64,000 nt of DNA from Ewingella sp963519305 (GCA_963519305.1 CAUQMS010000002.1:186001-250000); one strand, 5' to 3'. Counted from the stretch's first letter, positions 44,930 to 53,396 are shown. Notes: a model not told the origin generated them from the letters alone. Program-made: numbers and translations.

Positions 44930-44957
44930 GGCCTGTATTACAGGCCTCTATTTGATT
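44930..44957 (+). terminator. Hairpin after the GT9 gene
   Basis: GGCCTG-TATTA-CAGGCC followed by TCTATTTGATT, 28 bp after the stop. The stem is short and the T-run poor. Confidence 0.5.
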
Positions 44958-45006
44958 AACTCATTGACAGAAATATCAATTAATCTGTATTACCTGCGCC
45001 AAGCAG

Positions 45007-45342
45007 TTATTTAGCAGCCGCCTTCATAATATATTTTCGTATAGGCGCGCTGGGCTCACGTTTTATCATGTGCAGAAATTCCTGAGCTTTGTTGTTAGTC
45101 GCATAAATAGCCGGCACACCAAAATCCTGCACCATTGCCCACCGCTCAAAGATTTCGTTGTCAGATTCTTTCATAAACCACAGCATTTTTATCGCCGTAA
45201 TAGCGACAGCGGGGATTTGTGTGACCTTCCCCGTGATCCACTTGTTGAGCGTAGATCGCTGTACTCCGAGCAAGATACACAATGCAGGTTGATCGATCCC
45301 TAACCTCGTAAAATAATCCTGAAACTCTTCCTGACTCGTCAT
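45007..45342 (-). CDS. Small HTH DNA-binding protein
   Basis: 111 aa. The N-terminal HTH reads QPALCILLGVQRSTLNKWITGKV (XRE/Cro-like, about residues 19-41), followed by a helical tail ending in a basic stretch. GAGGT precedes the ATG. It is divergent from the trimeric autotransporter gene (264 bp between starts). A perfect dyad lies 35-53 bp before its start, over its own promoter. It is a plausible regulator of itself and of the surface locus. Confidence 0.78.
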   Translation of the reverse strand: MTSQEEFQDYFTRLGIDQPALCILLGVQRSTLNKWITGKVTQIPAVAITAIKMLWFMKESDNEIFERWAMVQDFGVPAIYATNNKAQEFLHMIKREPSAPIRKYIMKAAAK

Positions 45343-45376
45343 CTTGATTTACCTCTGTTTTATCCTTCACTGGCAT

Positions 45377-45395
45377 TCTACACCAATCGTGTAGA
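45377..45395. promoter_or_regulatory. Perfect inverted repeat before the HTH gene, candidate operator
   Basis: TCTACAC-CAATC-GTGTAGA, 7-bp perfect arms. On the minus strand the right arm overlaps TAGAAT (45380-45375), a plausible -10 of the HTH gene. This suits autorepression. Confidence 0.6.
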
Positions 45396-45606
45396 CATTT
45401 CATTCTGTCGCTATTCGCTACATCAATTTAACAGCATCGTTATGTGGATACATAAAAAACGTGCTAACAGCTACCAATAAACGCCCTAAATGAAACATTT
45501 TCATGTAGCTCTATAAGCTGACGTTTCTTGACATAAGTCAAACTCACCGTGAATACGTGAAGAAAGTCACATTCACCGTGTGTATGATTTTAGCAAGGAG
45601 ACAAAA

Positions 45607-47148
45607 ATGCAGGTCTGTAGGCCGCATTTATTCGTCGCTAACAGCTACTTATTTTGCTATCGGAAAAAACACATGAAAGATCAGGTTACAGCACACAACC
45701 CCCAGGTTACGACGGCTCACACGACGGGAGAAATCCATAAAAAAGAATTTGTGAATGTCTTTGGCGTTTCATCTTCGATCGTTCGCCGTGTGCTAACAGG
45801 TGTTGCCCTGGCTGTAACTGCCGTCGCTTCTATTAGTCCCGCTGAAGCGTTGACACCCGAGGATGAGGCATTTGTCCGTCAATATTTTACCGCCCACCCC
45901 GAAATCCCGACAACCAATCAGTCGACCTTTTTGAATGCCACTGATATGACTCAGGTGCATAATTTTTTAAATGGCAATACATATTGGGATGGTACAAAGG
46001 ATGTTTCATACCCACCTTTGCCCACTCAGTCAGTACCTGTCACTACGGTCATTAATGCACCACCGCAGACGCCCACCGTTCAACCGACTCAACTCCAAAT
46101 CGATGCAAAGCAGGACACCAACATTGCTGATAATGCTTCACATATTGCAGCACTGGAAAACCAACCTAAACCGACTAACGGGGTTGATGGAAAAGATGGT
46201 ACCGATGGTAAAGATGGAACCAACGGCATCGACGGTGCAAAGGGCGATACCGGCGCGACCGGGGCTAAGGGTGATACCGGTGCAGCAGGAACCAACGGCA
46301 TCGACGGTGCAAAAGGCGATACTGGTGCGACCGGGGCTAAGGGGGTTGATGGCACGAATGGCGCAGATGGTAAAGATGGCGCTAAGGGTGATACCGGTGC
46401 TGACGGCAAAGACGCTGACATGTCACAGGTTCACACCGCACAGCAGACAGCAGATCATGCTCAAACTTCCGCTGACACGGCGAAGGCCAATGCGGAAGGT
46501 ATAGCAAAGCAAATGGCTATCAAGAACAGCGATAAAATACAGGGAATGCTTCACGCGAAGACCCAGGCGGAGATAAATGACGCGGTGACCCAAACTCAGA
46601 CCACCCTTCAAGCTCAGCAAGAGATCAGTGCCCGTAAAACCAGTGTCAAAATCGCCGCGCAGGACGCAGAAATTAAAACGATTGAACACACGCCCGCAAC
46701 GCCTGCCCAAAACACAACCATTATTCAGCAGCAAGTCCGCTCAGCCTATTATGACCAGCAGATCATCGCGCTCAATGCTGAGGCCGGGCAAAACCATGCT
46801 GACGTGCTGTCAGAATCTCATGCACGCGCATCAGGTGATGCCCAGACATTGCAACAGTCTCAGGACTACACCAACCACAAATTCGCTGACCTGAAATCTC
46901 AGGTCGATGACAATAAGAAACAGGCTGCTGCGGGCTCTGCTTCTGCCATGGCTCAGGCAAATATCCCTCAGGTTCAGGAATCACAACAGTTTGCTATCGG
47001 CGCAGGTATCGGTGGTTACGATTCTGAGAACGCTCTGTCTGTAGGCGCGTCTTTCCACGCAGGGAGAGCCACCATCGTCAAAATGTCCGTTTCGAATGAC
47101 ACGCAAAGTAACCTCGGTTATGGCGCTGGCGTCAGCGTCGGCTGGTAA
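45607..47148 (+). CDS. Trimeric autotransporter (YadA-type) with collagen-like stalk
   Basis: About 513 aa. The start is ATG 45607 behind AAGGAG, giving a long N-terminal leader (about 83 residues) with the hydrophobic core RRVLTGVALAVTAVA and cleavage near PAEA-LTPED. A head/neck of about 110 residues follows. Residues about 192-270 form roughly 26 Gly-X-Y triplets (GAKGDTGATGAKG type). A coiled-coil-rich stalk follows. The last 70 residues (FAIGAGIGGYDSENALSVG, then a tail ending GVSVGW) are the YadA outer-membrane anchor. It is probably an adhesin, trimerised by anchor and collagen-like helix. The downstream lipoprotein lies behind an intercistronic hairpin. Confidence 0.85.
   Translation: MQVCRPHLFVANSYLFCYRKKHMKDQVTAHNPQVTTAHTTGEIHKKEFVNVFGVSSSIVRRVLTGVALAVTAVASISPAEALTPEDEAFVRQYFTAHPEIPTTNQSTFLNATDMTQVHNFLNGNTYWDGTKDVSYPPLPTQSVPVTTVINAPPQTPTVQPTQLQIDAKQDTNIADNASHIAALENQPKPTNGVDGKDGTDGKDGTNGIDGAKGDTGATGAKGDTGAAGTNGIDGAKGDTGATGAKGVDGTNGADGKDGAKGDTGADGKDADMSQVHTAQQTADHAQTSADTAKANAEGIAKQMAIKNSDKIQGMLHAKTQAEINDAVTQTQTTLQAQQEISARKTSVKIAAQDAEIKTIEHTPATPAQNTTIIQQQVRSAYYDQQIIALNAEAGQNHADVLSESHARASGDAQTLQQSQDYTNHKFADLKSQVDDNKKQAAAGSASAMAQANIPQVQESQQFAIGAGIGGYDSENALSVGASFHAGRATIVKMSVSNDTQSNLGYGAGVSVGW
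46216..46359 (+). repeat. 72-bp near-tandem duplication in the collagen-like coding tract
   Basis: GGAACCAACGGCATCGACGG starts at 46216 and again at 46288, giving a 72-bp period (24 residues, 8 triplets). It is in frame, so copy number can change without breaking the reading frame. Confidence 0.75.
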
Positions 47149-47161
47149 ACATCGCCTTGTA

Positions 47162-47185
47162 TGAGGTTGGCTCGGGTCAACCTCA
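47162..47185 (+). terminator. Hairpin between the autotransporter and lipoprotein genes
   Basis: TGAGGTTG-N8-CAACCTCA, perfect 8-bp stem followed by ATATTTT. It may partly terminate or set mRNA stability, giving more autotransporter than lipoprotein message. Confidence 0.55.
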
Positions 47186-47216
47186 ATATTTTGCAGAACA
47201 ATTTTAAGGTTCATTT

Positions 47217-47645
47217 ATGAAAAAACTCATCACCTTGGCTGTTCTTTCTGCTGCCCTGCTGGCGGGCTGCTCCACTCAGGCATCACGCATGGCAGAGTGC
47301 GAGGCACAGGGCGTATCAAAAGATGCCTGTTATATCGCGGAAAAAAACCACCAGGCCAATATGAATAATGCGGCCGAAAGCCAGGCCCTGCGTAATGCTG
47401 CCGCGCAATACGGCCAGGCCACTCATAAATCCCAAAAAGTTCAGGTGAAGATTAAAGGCGTAAGTATCAAAATTTATCCGCAGGATAAACAAGCCTGGAT
47501 CGAGTCGACCGCTGCTGCATTGACAGAAGAAAATGAGCACGTACAGGTATATCAGAAAGGCATATTTACGGCGATCTGGTACAAGCTGACCCATCAAATC
47601 ATTTTGCTGCGTGAAGGCAAATTAGTCGGGAAGAGCTGGGCATGA
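47217..47645 (+). CDS. Lipoprotein of unknown function
   Basis: 142 aa. The lipoprotein signal peptide ends in LLAGC (Cys18). The region around residues 38-70 is Ala/Asn/Gln-rich. A basic stretch QKVQVKIKGVSIKIYPQ and a C-terminal hydrophobic turn IWYKLTHQIILLREGKL follow. It is placed right after a trimeric autotransporter, a spot often held by accessory proteins needed for autotransporter assembly (SadB and TaaP are known examples of such partners). Homology to those could not be seen. Its end overlaps the next gene (ATGA). Confidence 0.75.
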   Translation: MKKLITLAVLSAALLAGCSTQASRMAECEAQGVSKDACYIAEKNHQANMNNAAESQALRNAAAQYGQATHKSQKVQVKIKGVSIKIYPQDKQAWIESTAAALTEENEHVQVYQKGIFTAIWYKLTHQIILLREGKLVGKSWA

Positions 47646-47854
47646 AAAAAAAACACACCGATCGTTTCAAACATCTCTCCTCCGAACAGCAATATCAGTG
47701 CCTGCAAGCGCTAAAAAGTGTCGATGAGACACAACTGCAAAATGGCGTGATGGGCCTGGCGGTATCGGTCATTATGAAAGACGGACATCGGGCAACAATG
47801 AGTAAGTTTTCTCCTGCCCCTGAAGAGATCTCTGTCTTGGTGAGCTGGGAATAA
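47642..47854 (+). CDS. Small cytosolic protein of unknown function
   Basis: 70 aa, no signal peptide. It starts in the ATGA overlap with the lipoprotein stop, with GGAAGAG upstream, so coupled translation is likely. The central QYQCLQALKSVDETQLQNG looks helical and the C-terminal half beta-like. No family recognised. Confidence 0.65.
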   Translation: MKKKHTDRFKHLSSEQQYQCLQALKSVDETQLQNGVMGLAVSVIMKDGHRATMSKFSPAPEEISVLVSWE

Positions 47855-47872
47855 CACCAAACCATTAAGGTT

Positions 47873-48403
47873 ATGAAGATAATGATGAACAAAGCGTTAT
47901 GTGTACTGTTGGCCATTGCCGGGCTGAGCAGCCCAACGGCGCAGGCCCAATCAGTTCAGGTTGGTTTCTCTCCTGAAGGCTCTGCCCGTTCTCTGGTGCT
48001 GGACGTGATTAATCATGCGCATAAAAGCATCAAGATGATGGCTTATGAATTCCTGGCACCGGATATTGTCAGTGCTCTTGATGCTGCGGTAATGCGTGGT
48101 GTCGCTGTTCAGGTGGTGGTTGATAACCGTGAAAATATGCATAACAAACAGGCGTTACGCAATCTGGCGGATGCCTCCATGCATGGCATTACGCTGCGTG
48201 TCGATAAGCATTACCGCATCCAGCACGACAAAGTAATTATTACCGATGACTCTACCGTTGAAACCGGATCATTCAATTACTCCACCAGTGCTGAAGCAGC
48301 TAACAGTGAAAACGTAGTGGTCCTGCGCGGCATGCCAGAAGTCACTAAACGCTACCAACAACACTTTGCCATCAGATGGAGTCAATCTCAGGATTTGAGA
48401 TAA
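47873..48403 (+). CDS. Exported phospholipase D-family (Nuc-like) protein
   Basis: About 176 aa with a signal peptide (cleavage after PTAQA). It has a single HKD motif: His118-x-Lys120-x4-Asp125 in QHDKVIITD, followed by the conserved GSFNYS. This is the small dimeric type known from the Nuc endonuclease of conjugative plasmids. Likely a periplasmic or secreted nuclease or phosphodiesterase. The start is one of ATG 47873, 47882 or 47885; spacing from AAGG favours 47882. It is the last gene of the locus, before a bidirectional terminator. Confidence 0.85.
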   Translation: MKIMMNKALCVLLAIAGLSSPTAQAQSVQVGFSPEGSARSLVLDVINHAHKSIKMMAYEFLAPDIVSALDAAVMRGVAVQVVVDNRENMHNKQALRNLADASMHGITLRVDKHYRIQHDKVIITDDSTVETGSFNYSTSAEAANSENVVVLRGMPEVTKRYQQHFAIRWSQSQDLR

Positions 48404-48492
48404 AAAGATAATGCGCATTATTTCTGCCCACTCTATTTGGGAGCACCAGACCATTATTCTCCCCTTCTCAACCGGGATTAAAAACACAGGCC

Positions 48493-48520
48493 AAAAAAAA
48501 CGGCCCATTCAGGCCGTTTC
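48493..48520. terminator. Bidirectional terminator between the PLD and EF-G genes
   Basis: AACGGCC-CATTCA-GGCCGTT stem with A8 on the left and TTTCTTT on the right. It ends both converging transcripts. Confidence 0.85.
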
Positions 48521-48538
48521 TTTATACTCCTCTGTTAA

Positions 48539-50644
48539 TCACTTACCACGCGACGCCATGATATTTTCTGCGACGTTGCGCGGTGCCTCGGCGTAATGGT
48601 TGAATTCCATGGTGTAGGTTGCGCGGCCCTGCGACATCGATCGCAACGTGGTCGAGTAACCAAACATCTCGGAAAGCGGCACTTCGGCTTTGATGATTTT
48701 GCCACCGCCGCCCGCTATCTCTTCAATACCTTGCACCGTGCCGCGACGTGAGGACAAATCGCCCATCACGCTGCCCGCATAGTCTTCCGGCGTTTCCACC
48801 TCAACACGCATCATCGGCTCGAGGATCACCGGGCTGGCAAGGCGCGCGGCCTCTTTGAAGCCAAAGATCGCTGCCATTTTGAACGCCATTTCCGAGGAGT
48901 CCACCTCATGGTAGGAGCCAAAGGTCAGCGTGACTTTGACGTCCACCACCGGGTAACCCGCCAGAATACCGTTGTTCAGCGCTTCCACCACGCCCTTCTC
49001 TACCGCCGGGATGAATTCACGCGGCACCACGCCGCCCTTGGTGGCATCGACAAACGCAAAGCCTTTGCCGGCCTCCTGCGGCTCAAGCGTAAAGACCACG
49101 TGCCCGTACTGCCCTTTACCGCCTGACTGACGCACAAACTTGCCATCCACATCTTTCACGGTTTTACGCACGGTTTCGCGGTAGGTGACCTGCGGTTTAC
49201 CGATATTCGCCTCGACACCAAACTCACGCTTCATACGGTCAACGATGATCTCCAGATGCAACTCACCCATGCCGGAGATAATGGTCTGGCCGGACTCTTC
49301 GTCAGTACGGATGCGGAAAGAGGGATCCTCTGACGCCAGCCGTGACAGCGCGATCCCCATTTTCTCCTGATCGGCCTTGGTTTTAGGCTCAATAGCCTGC
49401 GAGATCACCGGTTCCGGAAACTCCATGCGCACCAGCGTAATAATATCCGTTGGGTCGCATAGCGTTTCACCCGTTGTCACATCTTTCAGCCCGACGCAGG
49501 CCGCGATATCACCGGCGCGGATTTCGTCAATCTCAATCCGGTCGTTAGCGTGCATCTGCACGATGCGTCCAATGCGCTCTTTTTTGCCGCGTATCGGGTT
49601 ATAGACGCTGTCGCCCTTTTTCAGCACGCCGGAATAGACGCGCACAAAGGTCAGCTGGCCGACATATGGGTCAGTCATCAGTTTGAACGCCAGCGCCGAG
49701 AACTTCTCGCTGTCATCGGAGTGACGAAACACCTCGTTGCCGTCTTCGTCCGTGCCTGCCACCGGTGGGATATCCAGCGGAGACGGCATCAGTTCGATCA
49801 CCGCATCAAGCATGCGTTGCACGCCTTTATTCTTGAAGGCACTGCCGCACAGCATCGGCTGAATTTCACCGGCGATGGTGCGGATACGCAAACCCCGGGT
49901 GATCTCATCTTCCGAAAGATCACCTTCTTCAAGGTATTTATCCATCAGCGCTTCGCTGGCTTCTGCCGCTGCAGAGACCATTTTCTCGCGCCACTCTTCG
50001 GCCAGAGATTGCAATTCAGCCGGAACCTCGCCATAGCTGAAGGTCATGCCCTGCGTCTCATCATCCCAGTAGATCGCGCGCATTTTGCGTAAATCCACCA
50101 CGCCAGTGAAGTGCTCTTCAGTGCCGATAGGAATGACAATCGGCACCGGATTGGCTTTCAGGCGATCCACCATCATCTGGCGGACACGGAAGAAGTCAGC
50201 CCCCGGACGGTCCATTTTGTTGACGAAGGCCAGACGCGGAACTTTGTATTTATTCGCCTGACGCCAGACAGTTTCAGACTGCGGCTGCACGCCGCCGACC
50301 GAGTCATAGACCATCACCGCACCGTCGAGAACGCGCATAGAGCGCTCCACCTCGATGGTGAAATCCACGTGTCCGGGGGTGTCGATAATATTGATACGGT
50401 GCGAATCAAACGAGTGATCCATGCCCTGCCAGAAACAGGTCACCGCCGCAGAGGTAATAGTAATGCCGCGCTCCTGCTCCTGCGCCATCCAGTCCGTGGT
50501 CGCGCCGCCGTCATGCACTTCACCCAGCTTGTGATTCATGCCGGTGTAAAAAAGAATACGCTCGGTCGTTGTGGTTTTACCGGCGTCGATGTGTGCTGAG
50601 ATACCGATGTTGCGGTAGCGCTCAATGGGGGTTTGGCGAACCAT
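48539..50644 (-). CDS. Second elongation factor G (EF-G paralogue)
   Basis: 701 aa, full-length EF-G. G1 is AHIDAGKTT; the switch II motif is DTPGH; NKMD supplies guanine specificity. Domain IV has QSGGKGQYGH and FGSYHEVDSSE with the tip His. It differs at many positions from E. coli FusA (for example MNHKLGEVHDGGATTDW near the start) and is not in an rpsL-rpsG-fusA-tuf context. It stands alone and divergent from an ArsR gene, with a dyad in the shared promoter. It is therefore most likely a conditional paralogue rather than the housekeeping copy. Confidence 0.92.
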   Translation of the reverse strand: MVRQTPIERYRNIGISAHIDAGKTTTTERILFYTGMNHKLGEVHDGGATTDWMAQEQERGITITSAAVTCFWQGMDHSFDSHRINIIDTPGHVDFTIEVERSMRVLDGAVMVYDSVGGVQPQSETVWRQANKYKVPRLAFVNKMDRPGADFFRVRQMMVDRLKANPVPIVIPIGTEEHFTGVVDLRKMRAIYWDDETQGMTFSYGEVPAELQSLAEEWREKMVSAAAEASEALMDKYLEEGDLSEDEITRGLRIRTIAGEIQPMLCGSAFKNKGVQRMLDAVIELMPSPLDIPPVAGTDEDGNEVFRHSDDSEKFSALAFKLMTDPYVGQLTFVRVYSGVLKKGDSVYNPIRGKKERIGRIVQMHANDRIEIDEIRAGDIAACVGLKDVTTGETLCDPTDIITLVRMEFPEPVISQAIEPKTKADQEKMGIALSRLASEDPSFRIRTDEESGQTIISGMGELHLEIIVDRMKREFGVEANIGKPQVTYRETVRKTVKDVDGKFVRQSGGKGQYGHVVFTLEPQEAGKGFAFVDATKGGVVPREFIPAVEKGVVEALNNGILAGYPVVDVKVTLTFGSYHEVDSSEMAFKMAAIFGFKEAARLASPVILEPMMRVEVETPEDYAGSVMGDLSSRRGTVQGIEEIAGGGGKIIKAEVPLSEMFGYSTTLRSMSQGRATYTMEFNHYAEAPRNVAENIMASRGK

Positions 50645-50709
50645 ATAACGTCCTTACGTGATGGATGGCAAAGTTGACGCACTGTTGAGTACAGTTTTTC
50701 GTCATTTCG

Positions 50710-50752
50710 TTGTACGGAGCGTATAATACAACTGTACGAGTATATTCGTACA
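50710..50752. promoter_or_regulatory. Operator-like dyad between the EF-G and ArsR genes
   Basis: TGTACGA-GTATAT-TCGTACA (50733-50752) is a perfect 7-bp dyad, and a third half-site TTGTACGG lies at 50710-50717. A TATAAT (50722-50727, plus) sits between them, and TTGTAC of the dyad could serve as a -35 on the minus strand. An ArsR-type repressor binding here could block both promoters. Confidence 0.6.
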
Positions 50753-50876
50753 ATACTATTTTCTATTGATGAAATCGGTACTTCCGCAGGCGCGCTGTAA
50801 AGTTAAGCGGGTATGGGCTATATTGCGCGACCTGCGCCAAATTGGCGTGAAAAATGAAAAACGGGGAGATGGGCCA

Positions 50877-51230
50877 ATGATAACTAACCACCCGGAGCGC
50901 GAGCAGATCCGCCTCGAGAACGTCCTGACTGCGCTGGGTAATCCGCTCCGGCTGGCCGTCGTGCGTACGCTGGCGAAAGGCGGCGAACATCCCTGCGGTA
51001 CCTTGTTGCAGGGGTTATCAAAATCGACATTAACTCATCATTGGCGCGTATTGCGCGACAGCGGCGTGATCTGGCAGCGCCCGGACGGCCGCGCCAATCT
51101 GCTGTCACTGCGTCGCGACGATCTCGACGCCCGCTTTCCCGGTCTGCTGGACTCCCTGCTGAGCGCCATTGAATCGGATGGCATTACGCTGGAAGCCACG
51201 CAAAGGCATATTTCCGAGCAGCATCTTTAA
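50877..51230 (+). CDS. ArsR-family transcriptional regulator
   Basis: 117 aa winged helix: VLTALGNPLRLAVVRTLAKG and the recognition helix in LSKSTLTHHWRVLRDSGVIW. Only one Cys (in HPCGTLL), so classical metal sensing is unlikely. ATG 50877 follows GGGGAG; an ORF extension to 50766 is rejected. It is divergent from the EF-G paralogue and convergent with the LysR gene (4-bp overlap). Confidence 0.85.
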   Translation: MITNHPEREQIRLENVLTALGNPLRLAVVRTLAKGGEHPCGTLLQGLSKSTLTHHWRVLRDSGVIWQRPDGRANLLSLRRDDLDARFPGLLDSLLSAIESDGITLEATQRHISEQHL

Positions 51231-52144
51231 TCACCTGCCAGTTTCGCTTTCACCAGATGGCAGAATGCATTAATTATAGCCGATGACCGGACGTCTTCCC
51301 GGCGGGCAAGATAGAGCGGCGCACTGAGCTGCGCCTGCGGTGAGAGTTTAAGAAAAACCATGCCGTCGCCACCCAGACGGGTCATTGATTCCGGCACAAT
51401 CGACACGCCAAGTCCTGCACCCACCAGACTCAGGCATGAGGTCAGACGCGGCGCTTCCTGCACGATCTTCGGGCTGAATCCGGCGCGGAAACAGGCGGCC
51501 AGAATGGCATCGTAAAGCCCCTGTCCGGCCGGGCGCCGGTATAATACGAAAGACTCATTCGCCAGCAGCTTCAGGGAAATCGGCTCGTCGGGCGGTAAAC
51601 CCGCCAGCGGATGTCGCGCCGGAAGGGCAACACGCATCGGCTCCTGCAGTACCCTTTCCACCGTCAGCTCCGGCATCCCGTGAACCGGCATTCGCACGAA
51701 CGCCACGTCCACCCGCTGTGCCACCACCGCCTGCAACAGCTCCCCGCTGCCCGCCTCTTCCAGCCGCGTCGTCACGGACGGGTAGAGCTCGCGGTAACGG
51801 CGTAACAGCTCAGGCACAAAAGCGTGCAACGCCGAAGAGCTGGTAAAACCGATGGTAATACTGCCCTGCTTGCCCTGCGCGGCGCGCTGCATCGCTGCTT
51901 CCAGCTGATCGGCACGCGCCAGCAGCTCCCGCGCCTCTTCAAGTAAGACTTTCCCGGCGTCCGTCGGCACGACACCGCGCGGCTGGCGATGCAAAAGCGC
52001 GACGCCAAAGTCGGCCTCGAGCCCCTGCAATAAACGGCTGAGCGGCGGTTGCTGAATGAACAAGCGCTCAGCTGCAGCAGAAATACTGCCCTGTTCCACA
52101 ACGGTGACGAAAGCATGCAGTTTGCGTAGATCGGGTATAGACAT
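51227..52144 (-). CDS. LysR-family regulator
   Basis: 305 aa. HTH ISAAAERLFIQQPPLSRLLQGLEADFG (about residues 20-46), then the co-inducer domain GSITIGFTSSSALHAFVPELL typical of the CatM/BenM/CbbR subgroup. Start ATG 52144 has AAAAGGT upstream. It is divergent from the split chromate transporter genes (110-bp gap), its likely target. Confidence 0.88.
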   Translation of the reverse strand: MSIPDLRKLHAFVTVVEQGSISAAAERLFIQQPPLSRLLQGLEADFGVALLHRQPRGVVPTDAGKVLLEEARELLARADQLEAAMQRAAQGKQGSITIGFTSSSALHAFVPELLRRYRELYPSVTTRLEEAGSGELLQAVVAQRVDVAFVRMPVHGMPELTVERVLQEPMRVALPARHPLAGLPPDEPISLKLLANESFVLYRRPAGQGLYDAILAACFRAGFSPKIVQEAPRLTSCLSLVGAGLGVSIVPESMTRLGGDGMVFLKLSPQAQLSAPLYLARREDVRSSAIINAFCHLVKAKLAGD

Positions 52145-52254
52145 ACCTTTTAGGTATCCTTGATGATTAATAAAGGCATTAGACATCATGGCACACTGCC
52201 GCGCATGATGGCAAAAAACCACGGCGTAATGCGCGATTGCAGAGAAACATCCTT

Positions 52255-52833
52255 ATGACACATCACTCTTTAGACACCGTCCCGGCCAGTGAAACCGACC
52301 TGACTTCGCCCGACTGCCGCCAGCTCTTTATGGGTTTTTTTGTCCTCGGCCTGACGGGCTTTGGCGGCGTATTACCCATGGCCAGGCACATGCTGGTAGA
52401 AAAGCGTCGCTGGCTGAGCGGCGATCAGTTCGCCGAACTGCTCGGGCTGTGCCAGTTCCTGCCTGGCGGCAATATTATTAATTTATCGGTCGCGCTGGGC
52501 ATGGAGTTTCGCGGGCTGCGCGGTGCGCTGTCGGCGCTGCTGGGGTTGATTCTCGCACCGACAATTTGCGTGGTGCTGCTGGGTTTGGTGTATGCGCGTT
52601 ACCAGAATGACCCGCTGGTCGAGCATCTGTTTGCCGGGCTGGCGGCGGCGGCGGGCGGACTGCTGCTCTCCACCGGTATTAAAATGCTGGCCCCGCTGTG
52701 GGGAAAATGGCTGCAACTGGCGGTAGTCGTGGCAGGCGTTATCGCCATCGCCGGGCTGCGTCTGCCGATGCTGCCGGTGATGCTGGTGTTGTCTCCCATC
52801 AGTATTTTCATCTGCGCGAGGAGCAAAGCATGA
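52255..52833 (+). CDS. Chromate transporter family, N-terminal-type half
   Basis: 192 aa with about five hydrophobic spans. It has the ChrA motifs FFVLGLTGFGGVLPM and FLPGGNIINLSVALG. Members split into two short proteins (short-chain CHR pair) work as a heterodimer. It overlaps the next gene by ATGA. The substrate could be chromate/sulfate or something else; no cys or resistance genes are nearby. Confidence 0.85.
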   Translation: MTHHSLDTVPASETDLTSPDCRQLFMGFFVLGLTGFGGVLPMARHMLVEKRRWLSGDQFAELLGLCQFLPGGNIINLSVALGMEFRGLRGALSALLGLILAPTICVVLLGLVYARYQNDPLVEHLFAGLAAAAGGLLLSTGIKMLAPLWGKWLQLAVVVAGVIAIAGLRLPMLPVMLVLSPISIFICARSKA

Positions 52834-53351
52834 GCCCGGTTCTGGTCAGTCTGGCGTTACTGTTTACCCAGCTTTCCCTGCTGGCGTTCGGCGGCGGGAA
52901 TACGATTTTACCGGAGATGCAGCGCGAAGTGGTGCAGGTTCACCAGTGGATGAGCGCACAGGAGTTCAGCGCCCTGTTTGCCCTGGCGCAGGCCGCGCCG
53001 GGCCCGAATATGATGATTGTGCCGCTGGTTGGCTGGCAGGTGGCGGGATGGTCCGGTTTGCTGGTGTCGTCGCTGGCGAAATTCGGCCCGTCGTCTCTGG
53101 TTACCCTCATCGCTATGGGAGGCTGGAAACGTTACAAGGACCGGCCGTGGCGGCAGATTATCCAGCGCGGGCTGGTGCCGGTCACCGTTGGCCTGGTGGC
53201 ATCGAGTGGTTTACTGATCGCCAAAGCCTCGGCGCCCACCTTGCCGCTGGCCGGGGTCATCGCCATTTGCACCCTGATGGCCCTGAGTAAACGGCTCCAT
53301 CCTTTATGGGTACTGGCGGTCGGTGGTTTACTGGGGTTGGCGCTAGCGTAA
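52830..53351 (+). CDS. Chromate transporter family, C-terminal-type half
   Basis: 173 aa. It has the paired-family motif AFGGGNTILPEMQ and AQAAPGPNMMIVPLVGWQVAG. Start ATG 52830 follows GAGGAG and overlaps the stop of the first half, so the two are made together. A hairpin follows. Confidence 0.85.
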   Translation: MSPVLVSLALLFTQLSLLAFGGGNTILPEMQREVVQVHQWMSAQEFSALFALAQAAPGPNMMIVPLVGWQVAGWSGLLVSSLAKFGPSSLVTLIAMGGWKRYKDRPWRQIIQRGLVPVTVGLVASSGLLIAKASAPTLPLAGVIAICTLMALSKRLHPLWVLAVGGLLGLALA

Positions 53352-53367
53352 ATCCCAGTGCGGTAAA

Positions 53368-53396
53368 CTAAACGGACGCATAAAGCGTCCGTTTAG
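53368..53396 (+). terminator. Hairpin after the chromate transporter pair
   Basis: CTAAACGGACGC-ATAAA-GCGTCCGTTTAG: perfect 12-bp stem with a short following T-stretch, 17 bp after the stop. Confidence 0.75.
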
